Source: Paragorgia papillata (taxonomy: Eukaryota > Cnidaria > Anthozoa > Scleralcyonacea > Coralliidae). Taken from it: a DNA stretch of 64,000 nucleotides. Below the pieces are notes generated by a model. That model was not told the DNA's origin, made no database searches, and was given only the letters and a program-made list of their open reading frames with translations. Location of the stretch: the NCBI GenBank assembly GCA_035771165.1, contig JAWNZC010000025.1:1034501-1098500 (forward strand). Reading direction: 5' to 3'. Positions within the stretch are counted from its first letter, which is position 1; the number at the start of each line of letters is the position of its first letter. A program made the position numbers and the translations under genes. Below are positions 12,001-23,033 of the stretch, one piece after another.

Positions 12001-14755
12001 TGTATATCTGTGAACCCAAGCGTTATACAAGTCAAAACGTTGTGCTGCACAAAGACGTTTCAGATCAACTTGATTGGTTCCGCCGTCGGAACGTTGCGGA
12101 CTTTTGGCAGGAGTCTCTGCAGCCACTGTTAATGAGAGGTCAATAACTGGTCCCTGCCTTCTGATCTCTTCTTCCTCCTCCTCGTCCGTTGTCTCACCAT
12201 CGTCAAGCTTGTCGTGGTGAGAAAATATGTCACTATCGCTATCAATCAGTTCTCCCTCTTCTAAAGTGTCTGAAACACCTTTCTTCTCTGCAAGAGAAAC
12301 GATGCGACGTGAAAATGGGTTTGAATTTCCCTCAACTGTTACAACCATAGTGGCTTCATCCTTCGTTTCGGTAAGAACATTAGCTGATTCCTGCATCGTT
12401 TCATCCTTGTCCGTCCTCTCTTCTTCATCACGCTTGTTGTGGTAAGAAAACACTTCATTCTCACTATCTATCAATTCCCCTTCTTCCAAACTGTCCAAAA
12501 CTCCTTTCTCGTCTGCCTCTTCTTCATCATTCTTGTTGTGGTCAGAAAACATGTCATCCCCACTATTTATTAATTTCTCTTCTTCCAAACCGTCCAGAAC
12601 GTATTCTCTCTTCTCGACAGAAACGAGACGAAGATTTTTCGAAGCTGCCGCAATGTCATTGCCTTCTTGCCACGGGTTTGTTTGGCACGGACTTCTTTCA
12701 ACTGTAATCATCATTATTGTTTGCTTCTTCGTTTCTTGAACTGATCTACGAGATTCATCCTTTATTTCGCCATCTTCTAGGTAGGACGCAGCACTCCTAT
12801 TACAGCCTCTAAACTCATTCTCAGTATCGGTTGGAAAGTTAGAACTTGTTTGGACAGCACATACCTTTTCGCTACTCCGAAAACGTTTGATGCTTGTATC
12901 TTGGTAATTTGTGGTATAATCCACGTCATCTGCATGGCAGTTTCTTGTAACTGTACACGCTGCTTTGTCACCGCTGTCATGGCTTTTTCGGCTCGATCGC
13001 TTTCTTTTCTTTCCACTTGTTTCGTTTCTTTCATTTGGTTCATATAGATCATTCATCTTTAACCACGCTTCAATCACGCTCATTTTCGAGTAGCAGGCGG
13101 AGTGTTTCCATTCTTGGAGTTGTTCCGACTCGTCGTTATTTAACATCGACAACACTTCATCACTGCTGAGAGTACCACTTGTCGCCTTTTTTACTGCTAA
13201 CTGTTCAGTTTCTATATTTTCTTTGCACTCTTTTAACTTCGAGGTAAGTCGGTACTTGAGTGGAAACTGCTTAGACAACCTTTTCTTTTGTTTCAAGTTG
13301 AAGCGAGCCAAGGACTCGTTCTTGCTTCTACTTCCAACTCTCACAATATTTTTACTGAATTCCAAGATACCTTCTAGAAACTGATCTAGTGCGTGATTCG
13401 TATAACAAACCACCAAAATTGGAGTGGGCGTTTCCGTTTGCAATGTCCCATGTTGCTTTGACTGCTGTGCGGAAGGAGAGGTGGGGCTGTAGATAGGTGA
13501 TGTTGGTGAGTGGGAGCTGGGTGACGTACGAGAACAAGCGACTTCCTCGTAAGATCTACAGGGTACACTGCTGTTTCTATACCAACTTTCTTTGTTGGCT
13601 AAAAGAGCCTGGGTTACTCGCAGTCCGACGAATGTCTTTCCTGTTCCGGGAGGACCTTGAATAACGACAAACTCCTGGGTCAGAGCTGCTTTCACGGCGT
13701 TCAATTGCGAAGCATTCAGATCCACTTGCGATAGTGAAGGCCAAGTGCTGATATCGAGAATTGAAACCGAATTGGCGATATCCGCATCCTTGCATCCTAA
13801 CGCCGCCTTGAGGTTATAACACCCAGGTGGAACTTGCACTGAAGAAATACTGACGTCTTCGGAGCCATATGACAAGCTAGGACTTTCCCTTGGACTTTGA
13901 AGATATGCTGGTGGGCGAACCTTGGGGTTACACTCCACTAAATAACGCTGAAACGGTAGTTTCTTTTCGTTTAACTGCTGCAGTCCTTCCAAAACATATC
14001 GATAACTTTCGAAATAAGCTGGTGACTCGATCATAAAGAACCTCTGTTGAAAGAATGCCGTATCCAAAAGTTCATCAACGAAAAACTTGACAATGAGATG
14101 ACCTCTGCGCAGATCTTCGATGTTGCGTTCCGCGATAGTGACAAAGTGGATTGCGGTTTGGGCTTTGCTTTCAATCAGGCAATACAAAGACCCATACTTA
14201 AAACGCTTTGAATGCTCCCACTTTACGCGTCTCATAGAAACGTCAAACGAAAGGCGATAGAGGTAGCCACCAGACTTGGAATCGAGTAACCTATCAATCA
14301 CTCGGACATTTCGATACACGTGGATACTGCGTGACTGACGTTCGTCGGTGCCTATGACTTCCTGCACGCCTTCACGAAGAGGGGCAATGTAGTCTTCCCT
14401 CAGGAGACGGAATTGCACATCGAGATAATGATTGGTGTTATTGTATCGTCCACGAACGATATTCTTTCTCAAAAATGGTGGTGTGCTTGGGAAAATATCT
14501 TCTCGTGTTGGAAATATGGGTATATTTCTATAATCATCTGGTGGGGTGACGGCCAAGGATAGTGTGGTAGTAGATGTCGCTTTTTCTTGGATAATACAAT
14601 CTCGGTGTGACAACAGTTTCTCGATGTCGTTAATGATTTCGTTCCTTTCGCTCTCGCATCTGATATTACTGCTATCGTTGTTGCTACTGCTGCTGTTGGC
14701 AATACTGCTGCTGTTATTGTTGCTCTGACTGCCACTGTTTTTGTCGTCGTCGTCG

Positions 14756-14831
<76 letters not shown>

Positions 14832-16382
14832 CTTGTAATCGAGAAACATACGTGAAAAGTCCATCAAGAGGTAGCTCTTCGTAGGAATCCGGAAACCGAT
14901 TTAAAAATTCTTGGAAATACTGTATGATTCTTTGCAAATGCACTCTTTTGTTTAGTAGCCGTTCTTCCTGGAACATTCTGACGGGAAGCTGCATTATGTA
15001 TCTACGAAGATGCTTAGTAACAAATGCCGTGCCTTTGAATACAGCCAACAGTTCCGCAAAATTTAACGTGTGAGGAGTTTCGTAAAGTTTCGACAAGATC
15101 TCCAGAATCTCTTCAACTGCTTTGGGCTTGATTTCATCGGATTTAAGAAATTCGGAAAATTCTTCTCGGTCTTTCAGTAACTCTAAAATTATCACAGAAG
15201 GATCTTTTGCGTTTAGCCTTTCTAAGCGATCATCAAAGTAAAAAAAGGGGTTTCTCTTCTTCTTCTTTTTCGGCTCACTTGTGCTTGTTGATGCAGACGA
15301 CGTCCTTTTTCTGGAATTTGATGACGAACTTTGCTTGGTATTTTGCCTAGACCCAGTTTCATTACCCCTTGCTTGGTTTCTTGAATTGCTTGACCGTTGA
15401 CTAGGCCTACGCACGTTTGCAGTGGACGAACCAGAGTTATGGCGTTGTTGCCGGTTTTCAGTCGAATTGCTTGGTCGGTTTTGACTAGGCCGACCCGGCA
15501 AATTTGCGGTGAATGTACCAGAGTTATTGCGTTGTTGCCGGTTTTCAGTTGAGTTGCTTGGTCGGTGTTGACTAGGCCGAACCAGGTTTGCGGTGGATAA
15601 ACCAGACTTAGTACGCTGTTGTCCGTTTTCAGTTGAGTTGCTTGGTCGGTGTTGACTAGGCCGACCGAGGTTTACGGTGAATGTACCAGAGTTATTACGT
15701 TGTTGCCGGTTTTCAGTCGAATAGCTTGGTAGGTGTTGACTAGGCCGACCCAGGTTTACGGTAGATAAACCAGACTTATTACGTTGTTGCTGGTTTTCAG
15801 TTGAGTTGCTTGGTCGGTGTTGACTAGGCCGACCCAGCTTTGCGGTAGATAAACCAGACTTATTACGTTGTTGTCGGTTTTCAGTTGAGTTCCGACGAAG
15901 GCTTGCGGTGACTGTACCAGAGTTATTACGTTGTTGTCGGTTTTCAGTTGAGTTCCGACGAAGGTTTGCGGTGGATAAACCAGACTTATTACGTTGTTGT
16001 CGGTTTTCAGTTGAGTTCCGACGAAGGCTTGCGGTGACTGTACCAGAGTTATTACGTTGTTGTCGGTTTTCAGTTGAGTTCCGACGAAGGTTTGCGGTGG
16101 ATAAACCAGACTTATTACGTTGTTGCTGGTTTTCAGTCGAGTTGCTTGGTCGGTGTTGACTAGGCCGACGAAGGTTTGCGGTAGATAAACCAGACTTATT
16201 ACGTTGTTGTCGGTTTTCAGTCGAGTTGCTTGGTCGGTGTTGACTAGGCCGACCCAGCTTTGCGGTAGATAAACCAGACTTACTACGTTGTTGCCGGTTT
16301 TCAGTTGAATTGCTTGGTCGGTGTTGACTAGGCCGACCCAGAATTGCGGTGAATGTACCAGAGTTATTACGTTGGCGATTTC
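9031..16382 (-). CDS. znfx1: ZNFX1-like NFX1-type zinc finger SF1 helicase (main exon)
   Basis: This single exon encodes nearly all of a ZNFX1 homologue. The order from the N terminus is: 13 tandem repeats (residues 1-338), a basic NLS-like EPKKKKKRNP, a conserved helical region, a poly-Asn run (about 525-550), and the family segment PFLRKN...LRED. The SF1 helicase core follows, with Walker A GPPGTGKT (13633-13656), CYTNHALDQF, Walker B-like VEEAAEV (11794-11814), GDHKQLKP, QHRMRPQI and VALSRAKMGLY. Next come Cys-rich NFX1 fingers (about 1815-2085), a Cys pair region, and an RZ-type finger (FKCPNGHIY, IGECGGAMQ; about 2376-2412). ZNFX1 proteins bind RNA: mammals use it as a dsRNA sensor and worms in small-RNA inheritance. 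The role here is inferred. The frame is open to a TGA at 16426-16428 but has no ATG before 14994, inside the conserved region. I therefore place a 3' splice site (AG 16383-16384) behind a pyrimidine tract. Stop TAG is at 9031-9033. Confidence 0.92.
12175..12630 (-). other. Acidic triplicated linker inside the helicase
   Basis: Three related blocks, LDGLEEEKLINSGDDMFS, LDSLEEGELIDSENEVFS and SDTLEEGELIDSDSDIFS, each followed by HNK/HDK and an acidic run, lie between helicase motifs I and II. The two motifs are about 610 residues apart in this protein. The block is absent from the catalytic core and reads as disordered. Confidence 0.85.
14746..14830 (-). repeat. Coding AAC trinucleotide array (poly-Asn/Asp)
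   Basis: GTT repeats on the plus strand read as about 26 Asn codons followed by four Asp codons on the coding strand. The array lies between two conserved segments of the ZNFX1-like protein and is probably length-variable. Confidence 0.95.
15390..16382 (-). repeat. Coding tandem repeat, 84-bp and 63-bp units
   Basis: Thirteen imperfect units encode the pattern NSTENRQQRNKSGLSTANL followed by GRPSQHRPS. Seven-residue deletions give 21-residue units at positions 4 to 7. In those units the N(K/N)SG(L/T) variants alternate KSGLSTANL, NSGTVTASL, KSGLSTANL, NSGTVTASL, indicating duplication of a two-unit block. The tract is polar, basic and probably disordered. Confidence 0.9.
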
Positions 16383-16637
16383 CTTTATTTGAAAGGAACA
16401 AACGAGTTAATGTTCGACCAACAATTCATGCGAAAACTTGTGAATAATTATTTCTTGAAACTATTTTCTCCCCGATATTTATTTGCTCATTTTTTAACCT
16501 TCAAACGAACCACGCGTGTATTTAATGTTACTGCAATTTATCAAGACGACGTCCGGTTCACAATTTAAAACCGATTAGAAAACATAAATTATAATATTCA
16601 ACATTGTTTGTTTTGGTGCGGTGTTGAATCGATCGTG

Positions 16638-16804
16638 TATTGCTGGCTTGCACGTTACGTCATGGCGGCCATGTTGGTTGGTAGGTACAAAAGAATATTA
16701 TATTAGATGCTATTGCACCAGGTCAGTGTACTGTACTTACCAACCAACATGGCCGCTGTATCTTTGGCCTCTAAATCTCAGGGGATTGATTGCAACCCAC
16801 CAAT
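16638..16804. repeat. Short repeat with internal hairpin, copy 2
   Basis: It is the inverted relative of 5261-5385, 42 bp longer. It carries GGCCATGTTGGTTGG and CCAACCAACATGGCC as hairpin arms. It overlaps the proposed first exon of the ZNFX1-like gene. Confidence 0.8.
16741..16750 (-). CDS. znfx1: Candidate first coding exon of the ZNFX1-like gene (start codon and donor)
   Basis: On the minus strand GCGGCCATG gives an ATG at 16750 in good initiation context, followed by TTGGTTG and a consensus donor GTAAGT (16740-16735). The exon ends after one base of a codon, and the main exon begins with the remaining two (GA), so splicing yields an in-frame Met-Leu-Val-Gly start. The intron would be 358 bp (16383-16740). 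Both start codon and donor lie within an interspersed repeat. This is an inference from phase and consensus only; another, more distant first exon is possible. Confidence 0.35.
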
Positions 16805-17175
16805 CAGTAAATCGCCAACGTCAGCTTTACCATGGCAGGGCAGGAACGCGTGCGAGCCTCGCGCGGTACTGATAACTTATAAGTGACACTATGTTTAGCC
16901 GAAATTGTCTTATATTCAAATTCTGAGCTGCAAACTTCAAAATTAAAACTGTAACATTGATTCAATTATGAAATATGAGTTACTTAACAAATATGGAGGA
17001 ATTCTGAACATTTATAAGTTCTCGCACAAATTGAGATTTATAATTATAAGTTGATTTCTGTTTTGCCAAACAGAAATCAAGATGTCGATTTGGAATCCCT
17101 CTCAATGACTTAATCTTGCACAATTTTGACCATCCGTACTCCTGTGTAGGTTTCTAGCATCTCTTTCCATTTTTA
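16805..17175. other. Presumed upstream region of the ZNFX1-like gene
   Basis: No gene is seen. I looked for interferon-type GAAANNGAAA elements by eye and found no convincing pair. A small hairpin with TTGATTTCTGTTT and AAACAGAAATCAA lies at about 17050-17085. Confidence 0.4.
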
Positions 17176-17575
17176 TAAAGGGGGGGGGGCTGACTGGGCT
17201 GCAGCAAGGGGCCCCCAATCCCTATGGGCCCCAAAAAATAGTTCATAAAAACTTTTTAGAGCAAAATAAAATTTCTTATACTTTAGATAGAATTTTGTAT
17301 GGCTAGGTACCTCAGTATATCTGTCTGGCCTTCAGTGTATAGCCTATGCCTATGTCAAGTACCAGGTTAACCACTATGGCAAAAGCAGCATATGCCGTGG
17401 GTCCAAGCTTTCGGGAGCCCCAGTGCTTTCTGATTGCACAATTTTTTTATCTGCACTTGCTTTCTAGAAAGCGTTGGGCCCCAGGGCTCGAGACTCATGG
17501 GGGGGTCAGGGGTTCAAGGGGCCCCATGCTGAAAATATGCCGGGGGCCCACACAGCTCTGGCCCTGTTTACTTGT
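17176..17575. mobile_element. Degenerate GGGGCCCC-rich repeat, possibly hAT-like
   Basis: It has G-rich and GGGCCC-rich ends around 17176-17235 and 17475-17565, similar in composition to the hAT-like elements at 41137 and 32229. No intact terminal repeat or target duplication was found. Confidence 0.35.
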
Positions 17576-17602
17576 GATTTTAGGACAATTTGGTTTGTAT
17601 AG

Positions 17603-17698
17603 GTAATAGCATGGTTTTGAGAAAAAACATGCATGAGCACTATCAAAAACTCATGAGGGCATGTTTTTCCAAATTGCACGAAAAACCATGCTATTACT
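17603..17698. repeat. Hairpin (GTAATAGCATGG)
   Basis: The arms GTAATAGCATGGTTTT and AAAACCATGCTATTAC, with inner ACATGC and GCATGT matches. Confidence 0.8.
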
Positions 17699-18292
17699 TA
17701 TTAATAATGTACATGAAAAAATGTCCAAGTCAACTTTACATACAGTTCCCTTTCAGCTTTCGGCAGTGTCCAGTCTTCGTATATTTGGTTGTTTAACAAC
17801 GCTTTGCTTCGTCTACCACTACTCGAGAAAGTTTACTAAAAGCACTAAGAATCTTCTAGTTTTCTTGCAGGTACTTTACTTGACAACAATAAGGAATAAT
17901 TAGCTTCAAATTTTAACGAATTGTTCTTCTCCGTTTTCAATCTTGGCCGCCATATTTGTTTATTGTGCAGAAAGGGCCTGGGCACGAGGTTGGAAAATGC
18001 CATCCGTCAAAATCCGTTGTCGTACTGATTAGCGCGCTTTTCAGCTTTAATTGTTTTTGATTGGCTTATTCGCTTCAAATTTTACTCTGTATTTCCTTTT
18101 TTCTGCACTGTATTTCCTTAAAACTGCACTGCTCTTAGCCAATCAAAATTGAGAAAATTTTTCATGTATATTATTAGTGCCAGAATTGCTAGAAATAACG
18201 TAATTCTAAAACCCCGAATTCTCAAATTTAATACATTATACGACGTGGTTTGACGGAGCCATTCAACTAAAAACATTTTCACGGTTCGGTCT
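17699..18292. other. Intergenic, nothing recognised
   Basis: AT-rich. The word GGGCCTGGGCACGAGGTTGG at 17966-17985 resembles the small CCTCGTACCCA hairpin at 7135. Confidence 0.45.
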
Positions 18293-18297
18293 GTTTG

Positions 18298-18584
18298 TAG
18301 CCTGCGAACACGATCGGAAATGACGGCTGTCGAGGCCCGCGAAATACGGGCTGACCCGTATTAGCTACGCATGCGTAGAACGAATATCTTGCGTGTAAAC
18401 GTCTCAATACACGGCCGACAACGCACTTGAGCCAGCACGCACGTGGACTGCGAACTGCCCCATAAAAGTGGCCGATTTTCTATGCGATTTCCGATCGTGC
18501 CTAGACGTATTTGCCCGCCCTCGTTGCCTCCCGCGGATTGCCTGCATGCCGCGGAAACCTCCCGCTCCGCGGGTTCGCAGGCTA
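18298..18584. mobile_element. MITE with TAGCCTGCGAAC termini
   Basis: The ends TAGCCTGCGAAC and GTTCGCAGGCTA are perfect reverse complements and are flanked by GTTTG on both sides (18293-18297 and 18585-18589), a 5-bp candidate target duplication. The internal segment 18349-18413 is shared with 28210-28280. Confidence 0.75.
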
Positions 18585-18589
18585 GTTTG

Positions 18590-19947
18590 CTTGTAGCTCA
18601 ATGCATTTCTGAAGATATAGAAATAATTTTGGTTGGGAAAACTGAAGGAAATCAACTCTTGCTTGAGAGTTGAGATATAGTGAAGTTTTTGAGATAACCA
18701 CGTTCGAGATAGCGAAGTTCTACTAAACTAAATCCCGATTTATCAAAGTAAATCGTCACGACTTTATCATGCAAAGCAAATCATGCAGATTTTATATTCT
18801 GCATGACCAAGCTTTGGTTCAAAACGTCAGTATTTTGTTATCTGAAAACAATCTCCGTTTAGACTCGCCTCGAATAGACATGCTACTTGCGTGAAGGTAA
18901 AATATTGTAATTTAATTTTCTTATTATTATTAAAAAACTTGAAACTTGAAAACTTGAACTTGAGTTTACATATATATAAACTATAAAACTATGTTAATTA
19001 ACACAGCACGGTGTGCCTAATTACAACGGGATTTAAACATATTTGAATACTGGTGGTCTCTGTTGTTGTGATAACACCAGAACTATTTACTGATTGCGAA
19101 AGAAAATTCGAACTATCTATGAAATATGACCTCTGCTTTCACCTGAGACAAGACGGTTTCTGGAAGTAGTATGTCTGTCGGAAACTTTCGTAGGAAATGG
19201 TGAAATTTACAATTGTTTACTAGAAAATACCATAACTACCGGTACAAGAGAGTGAACTGGTTATAATGTAAACGGTTAAAAAAGTTAGCCAGATTAAGTT
19301 AATTACTTGAGTTGGAAAAACAGTAATATACATACATTAGGTTTAGACTCATTTATACAAGGTTTCACAACAGTTAAATTATACTTAAGTCTTCAGTGCC
19401 GATGAACTAGCGGTCTCTGATTAGGCGTAGCTAAAGCGTACTTTATACAAAGCCTTCACGCAAGTTAACTCACCGAAGCTGCCTATTGTATTTCCTGCTT
19501 CATTTCTCGAATCATCTTCGTTGTCGGAGTGACGACGAGTGTTTGTTGATTGCTTGTGTTTTCTGTGTTCTTCTCGACGCTTGCTCATGTTTAATTAAGA
19601 ACTCTAATGCTTGTCCTTGATTATTTTTAAAACAATTAGCTAGACGCTCAAACCGATTGCCCCAACAGATTCCTTCGTCGGGCCGATAGAATTAGAGGGC
19701 GAGGTCTTCCCAGAATTCATTCATGACGTCGTTGAATTTCTTTGTATTTTTTGTCACGTGTGCAGGATTTCCGGTCTTGGACGGAAACAATTTGTTGACT
19801 TCCTCTCATGTTCTCATTCCTAGAATTGGACTTTGGATCCATCATGCAGTGCTCGGACCGAGCGCGCATGGGTGCTTGGGAGATTTTCGCGTCCTGGCCT
19901 TGGGCTTCCTTTCAACACTAGGCGAACTGAATCTAAATGCGTCTCGA
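18590..19947. other. Intergenic, no gene supported
   Basis: No recognisable gene or repeat up to 19722. From 19723 an ATG frame with a hydrophobic start (residues 6-15) runs into the 21-bp minisatellite; I do not consider it an established gene. Confidence 0.45.
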
Positions 19948-20306
19948 TCAAGTCGATCTAAACGAGTCCGAGATCGAATAAACGAGTCCGAGATCGATTT
20001 AAATGAGTGTGAGATCGATTTAAACGAGTGTGAGATTGATCTAAACGAGTGTGAGATTGATCTAAACGAGTGTGAGATTGATCTAAACGAGTGTGAGATT
20101 GATCTAAACGAGTGTAAGATTGACCTAAACGAGTGTAAGATTGGTATAAAGAGTGTGACATTGATCTAAACGAGTGCGAGATTGATCTAAACGAGTGTGA
20201 GATCTTGATCTAGACGAGTGTAAGATTGGTATAAAGAGTGTGCATGAGATTGATCTAAACGAGTGTGAGATTGATCCAAACGAGTGTGAGATTGATCTAA
20301 ACGAGC
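19948..20306. repeat. 21-bp minisatellite
   Basis: About 17 units of AACGAGTGTGAGATTGATCTA, with diverged units at the left (GAGTCCGAGATCG) and two units carrying indels near 20140 and 20230. Because the unit is a multiple of three, both strands stay open for long stretches, which gives artefactual reading frames. Confidence 0.95.
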
Positions 20307-20993
20307 GAAGAAAAAAACAAATCTTTCACCCCTCTTCGCCTACATGTTGTTTTACTGCATGGCCGCGCGAGTACCGGTACTTAATTTCCTACTGTATAAA
20401 AGTTTCTACTAAAGGCTAATATAAGGGACAGACTTATATATATTAAACACTTATTTTTGAGGCAAGAGTTATGTAATTTTTCTGTGCCAGAATTTTATTT
20501 TGCGGTAGAAACCTCTGTAAGAATTATTTTTTACAAATCTCCTGTTTGGCTGTGCACATTTTTAATTTTTTCTCTGCCAAACCTGTGTTGGAATTCTTTT
20601 TTAACGTTCTGCGTTAAGTATTTCAGCTCAAAACTCAGAAAAACTACAACAAGTTTCTTAGTGTTATTTCCCAACGAAATATGGCCGAACATTTACCACA
20701 TTTGAAAAAGTTTAACATAACGAGGAAACTTATGCTATACATCAAATTGAAGGCAATGCTATTTCTAAAAACATACGTACACAATGTATTTCAACTATTC
20801 GTTGTTTTGGAGTAATTTGTTATCGTCCCAAACAAAATATATGGCAGGATGAAAATTAAGTACTTGAAACACGGGAGCTACCTGTAAAGAGACTGGCACT
20901 GGCTTCAAAATCCCCCCCTGAGTTATCGTTCCAGTCTTTTTAGAGTTCAATGGGCTAGCCGTAGTAAGACGGCTGGATTTTATCTCGCGTTGG
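20307..20993. other. Intergenic
   Basis: No gene. The piece around 20720-20830 is a diverged fragment of the long inverted repeat at 1387-2673. Confidence 0.45.
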
Positions 20994-21229
20994 CTTGTTT
21001 ACCGACTTGTGCAACCTCCTATAAGGGGGCCAGCCCTCTTGAGTGCGTTTACATGGGAAATTTCCAGCCCTCCTAGGCGCGAGATTTGGGTTGTCAATAG
21101 CGAGATCTCGCGACGTCTAGGAGGGGTGGCCCTCTTGTCATGTAAACGCAAAGAATGTTTTACAAGGGATTACGTTGAGATGCGGGATCTTGGGAAAGAG
21201 GGCTGGCCCTCCTCCAAATAAACACCCCC
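20994..21229. mobile_element. MITE-like nested inverted repeat
   Basis: The outer arms are GGGGGCCAGCCCTCTT and GAGGGCTGGCCCTCC. The inner arms GCGTTTACATG and CATGTAAACGC lie at 21047-21151. The element resembles the GTTTAC-ended MITEs. Confidence 0.55.
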
Positions 21230-22340
21230 TTAATTACTCTGTCTCAAGTCTGTTTGCTTGCGATTGTAAATCGATCTTAGGTGAATGCATGCATGCAAGT
21301 ATAAAATACACGTAGCATCAACTTGTAACTTGTAATCTTCGCGCCGGTACCGTGAGCGGCAACCGATCCATATACTTCTTGTATATAGCAATCCTTCTGC
21401 ATGAAGTACATTTCCATCAGCATTAACGCAAATCATCATGGTTGTTTATAGTGACATTAAAGTACAAGAAAGACCCTCCACAATAGTTTAAAATCCCTTT
21501 TATAGGCCCTCGGCTAAAAAACACGTCCCACCTTTTTTTAAGGAGTCCATTGACGCATGACAAATTTTGCTCCAATTTTGTAGTCAGAGGATTAGGAGAG
21601 GGGTTCATCGTAGACATATATATATACCAAAATGTATATAGTCATGCAGAATTAATCGCTGTTTTAAATATGAGCATACATGTGCATGTTCGTGAGCATG
21701 AGGTATTCTATAGAAGGATTTTTCTAAAGTGTTGGAATCGTCTTAACTTCGTCCGGCGTGATATCAATGTTAATCGGATCACATTAAATTTTCAAGATCC
21801 AACTTTACAAGATGATTCATGACCAGACAAACCCCATTTTCACCAGACAAAATCCCTACATCTAATCCCCATCTAACGCATATAAGCTAGTAAGGGTGAT
21901 TACGGACAACCATGCAAAATCCGATTGAAGTATACTCGAATGTTGAGAATTAGAATTAGTTATATACCGTGGCTAGACAGCGACCAGTGGGGGTATAAGT
22001 ATATAAACTGGTTGAAGAAAAGCTGCTATAAGCTTAGCCTACATGCATGCGTGCAAGCTTCGGTTTGGTAAAACTTAGATTGGGTTATTCGATTAACCAC
22101 ACCTTAAGATGGACGTCAAGTTTTTGAGCCGTTAATCTGGAAAAGCGTTATAAGGACATGGTAAGAGATACTTCAAACTGCTGCCTCCCACAAAGAACGG
22201 CCGTGTAAATAACTAATAACCTGCATGCAAGCGAAGTCGTCATGCACTCATGAAACATGCGACTATATACTAAACAACCGGTAGATTTCGTCAGCTGCAT
22301 ATACAGGCGTGGTCACGGCCTCAAGGGAAAGTACGGGTGG
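21230..22340. other. Intergenic, nothing recognised
   Basis: A 90-codon open frame at 21550-21822 lacks an ATG start and matches no family known to me. Confidence 0.45.
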
Positions 22341-22375
22341 CGTGAGCTGTTGGCGCGCTGCCTCTCATTAGGGCT
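22341..22375 (+). mobile_element. SINE head fragment
   Basis: GAGCTGTTGGCGCGCTGCC followed by TCTCATTAGG resembles the head of the 5S-type SINE at 55523 (TGTGCTGTTAGGGCGCTGCC, then TCTCACCAATAG). Confidence 0.5.
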
Positions 22376-22599
22376 CATTCCAAATCATCGCAAAAACCAG
22401 CTCGTGCGTGTTCGTATATACCTTCTAAAATATAAACTCTCTCATATTCTTAATATCTATTCAATAAATTCCAAGAATAGAAAGAATATGTCAACACATG
22501 TATATTAAATATCCAATCTCATCATGGCCGCCCAGATTATACAACCAAATTAAAATACGCTAATTTAATTTACGGAAATAATCTCTTAATGAAGATTAA

Positions 22600-22711
22600 G
22601 GCCCCGTTTATACACTAGAGCAAAAGTATCTGGATTGACATTGTTTTTCATCTTCATGGGAATAAAAAACAATGTGAATCCGGATACTTTTGCTGTAGTG
22701 TAAACGGGGTC
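22600..22711. mobile_element. Mini-MITE with GGCCCCGTTTA termini, copy 1
   Basis: The two halves are near-perfect reverse complements: CAAAAGTATCTGGATTGACA with the mirrored GTGAATCCGGATACTTTTG. A second copy is at 56036-56141. It is barely longer than its own hairpin. Confidence 0.85.
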
Positions 22712-23033
22712 TGAAAGTGAAGTGGATGAGCAGTTGCCTAAAGTATTATAGAAGATAATAATATATCATAGTTCAGACAGCTGGTGTAAGTACTCCGTCA
22801 GGCTCAATAATCTGCAGGGGCTTTCAAATGCTCGGAGGACGACGGCGGTTAAAAAGCAACATAAATTTTACAATTTAAAGAAGTCTCGTTTAATTTTCCA
22901 ATTATATTTGATAGTTGAAGTTAGTTTAATGACTTCCAAAGCGTCCCAGTATTGCCGAAATGATTGTAGCGTCAGTATTTAAGTCAATCTTAAGCAACAG
23001 TGCTTCTCTTTTGGCCGTTGACGTCGTCCTTCC
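22712..23033. other. Intergenic, nothing recognised
   Basis: No gene or repeat family recognised. Confidence 0.4.

Noticed and set aside
15390..16382. CRISPR-like regular repeat
   Set aside because: The units are contiguous coding repeats without spacers, in an animal gene.
16560..17175. Interferon-type response elements upstream of the ZNFX1-like gene
   Set aside because: Only isolated GAAA/TTTC words were seen, with no properly spaced pair.
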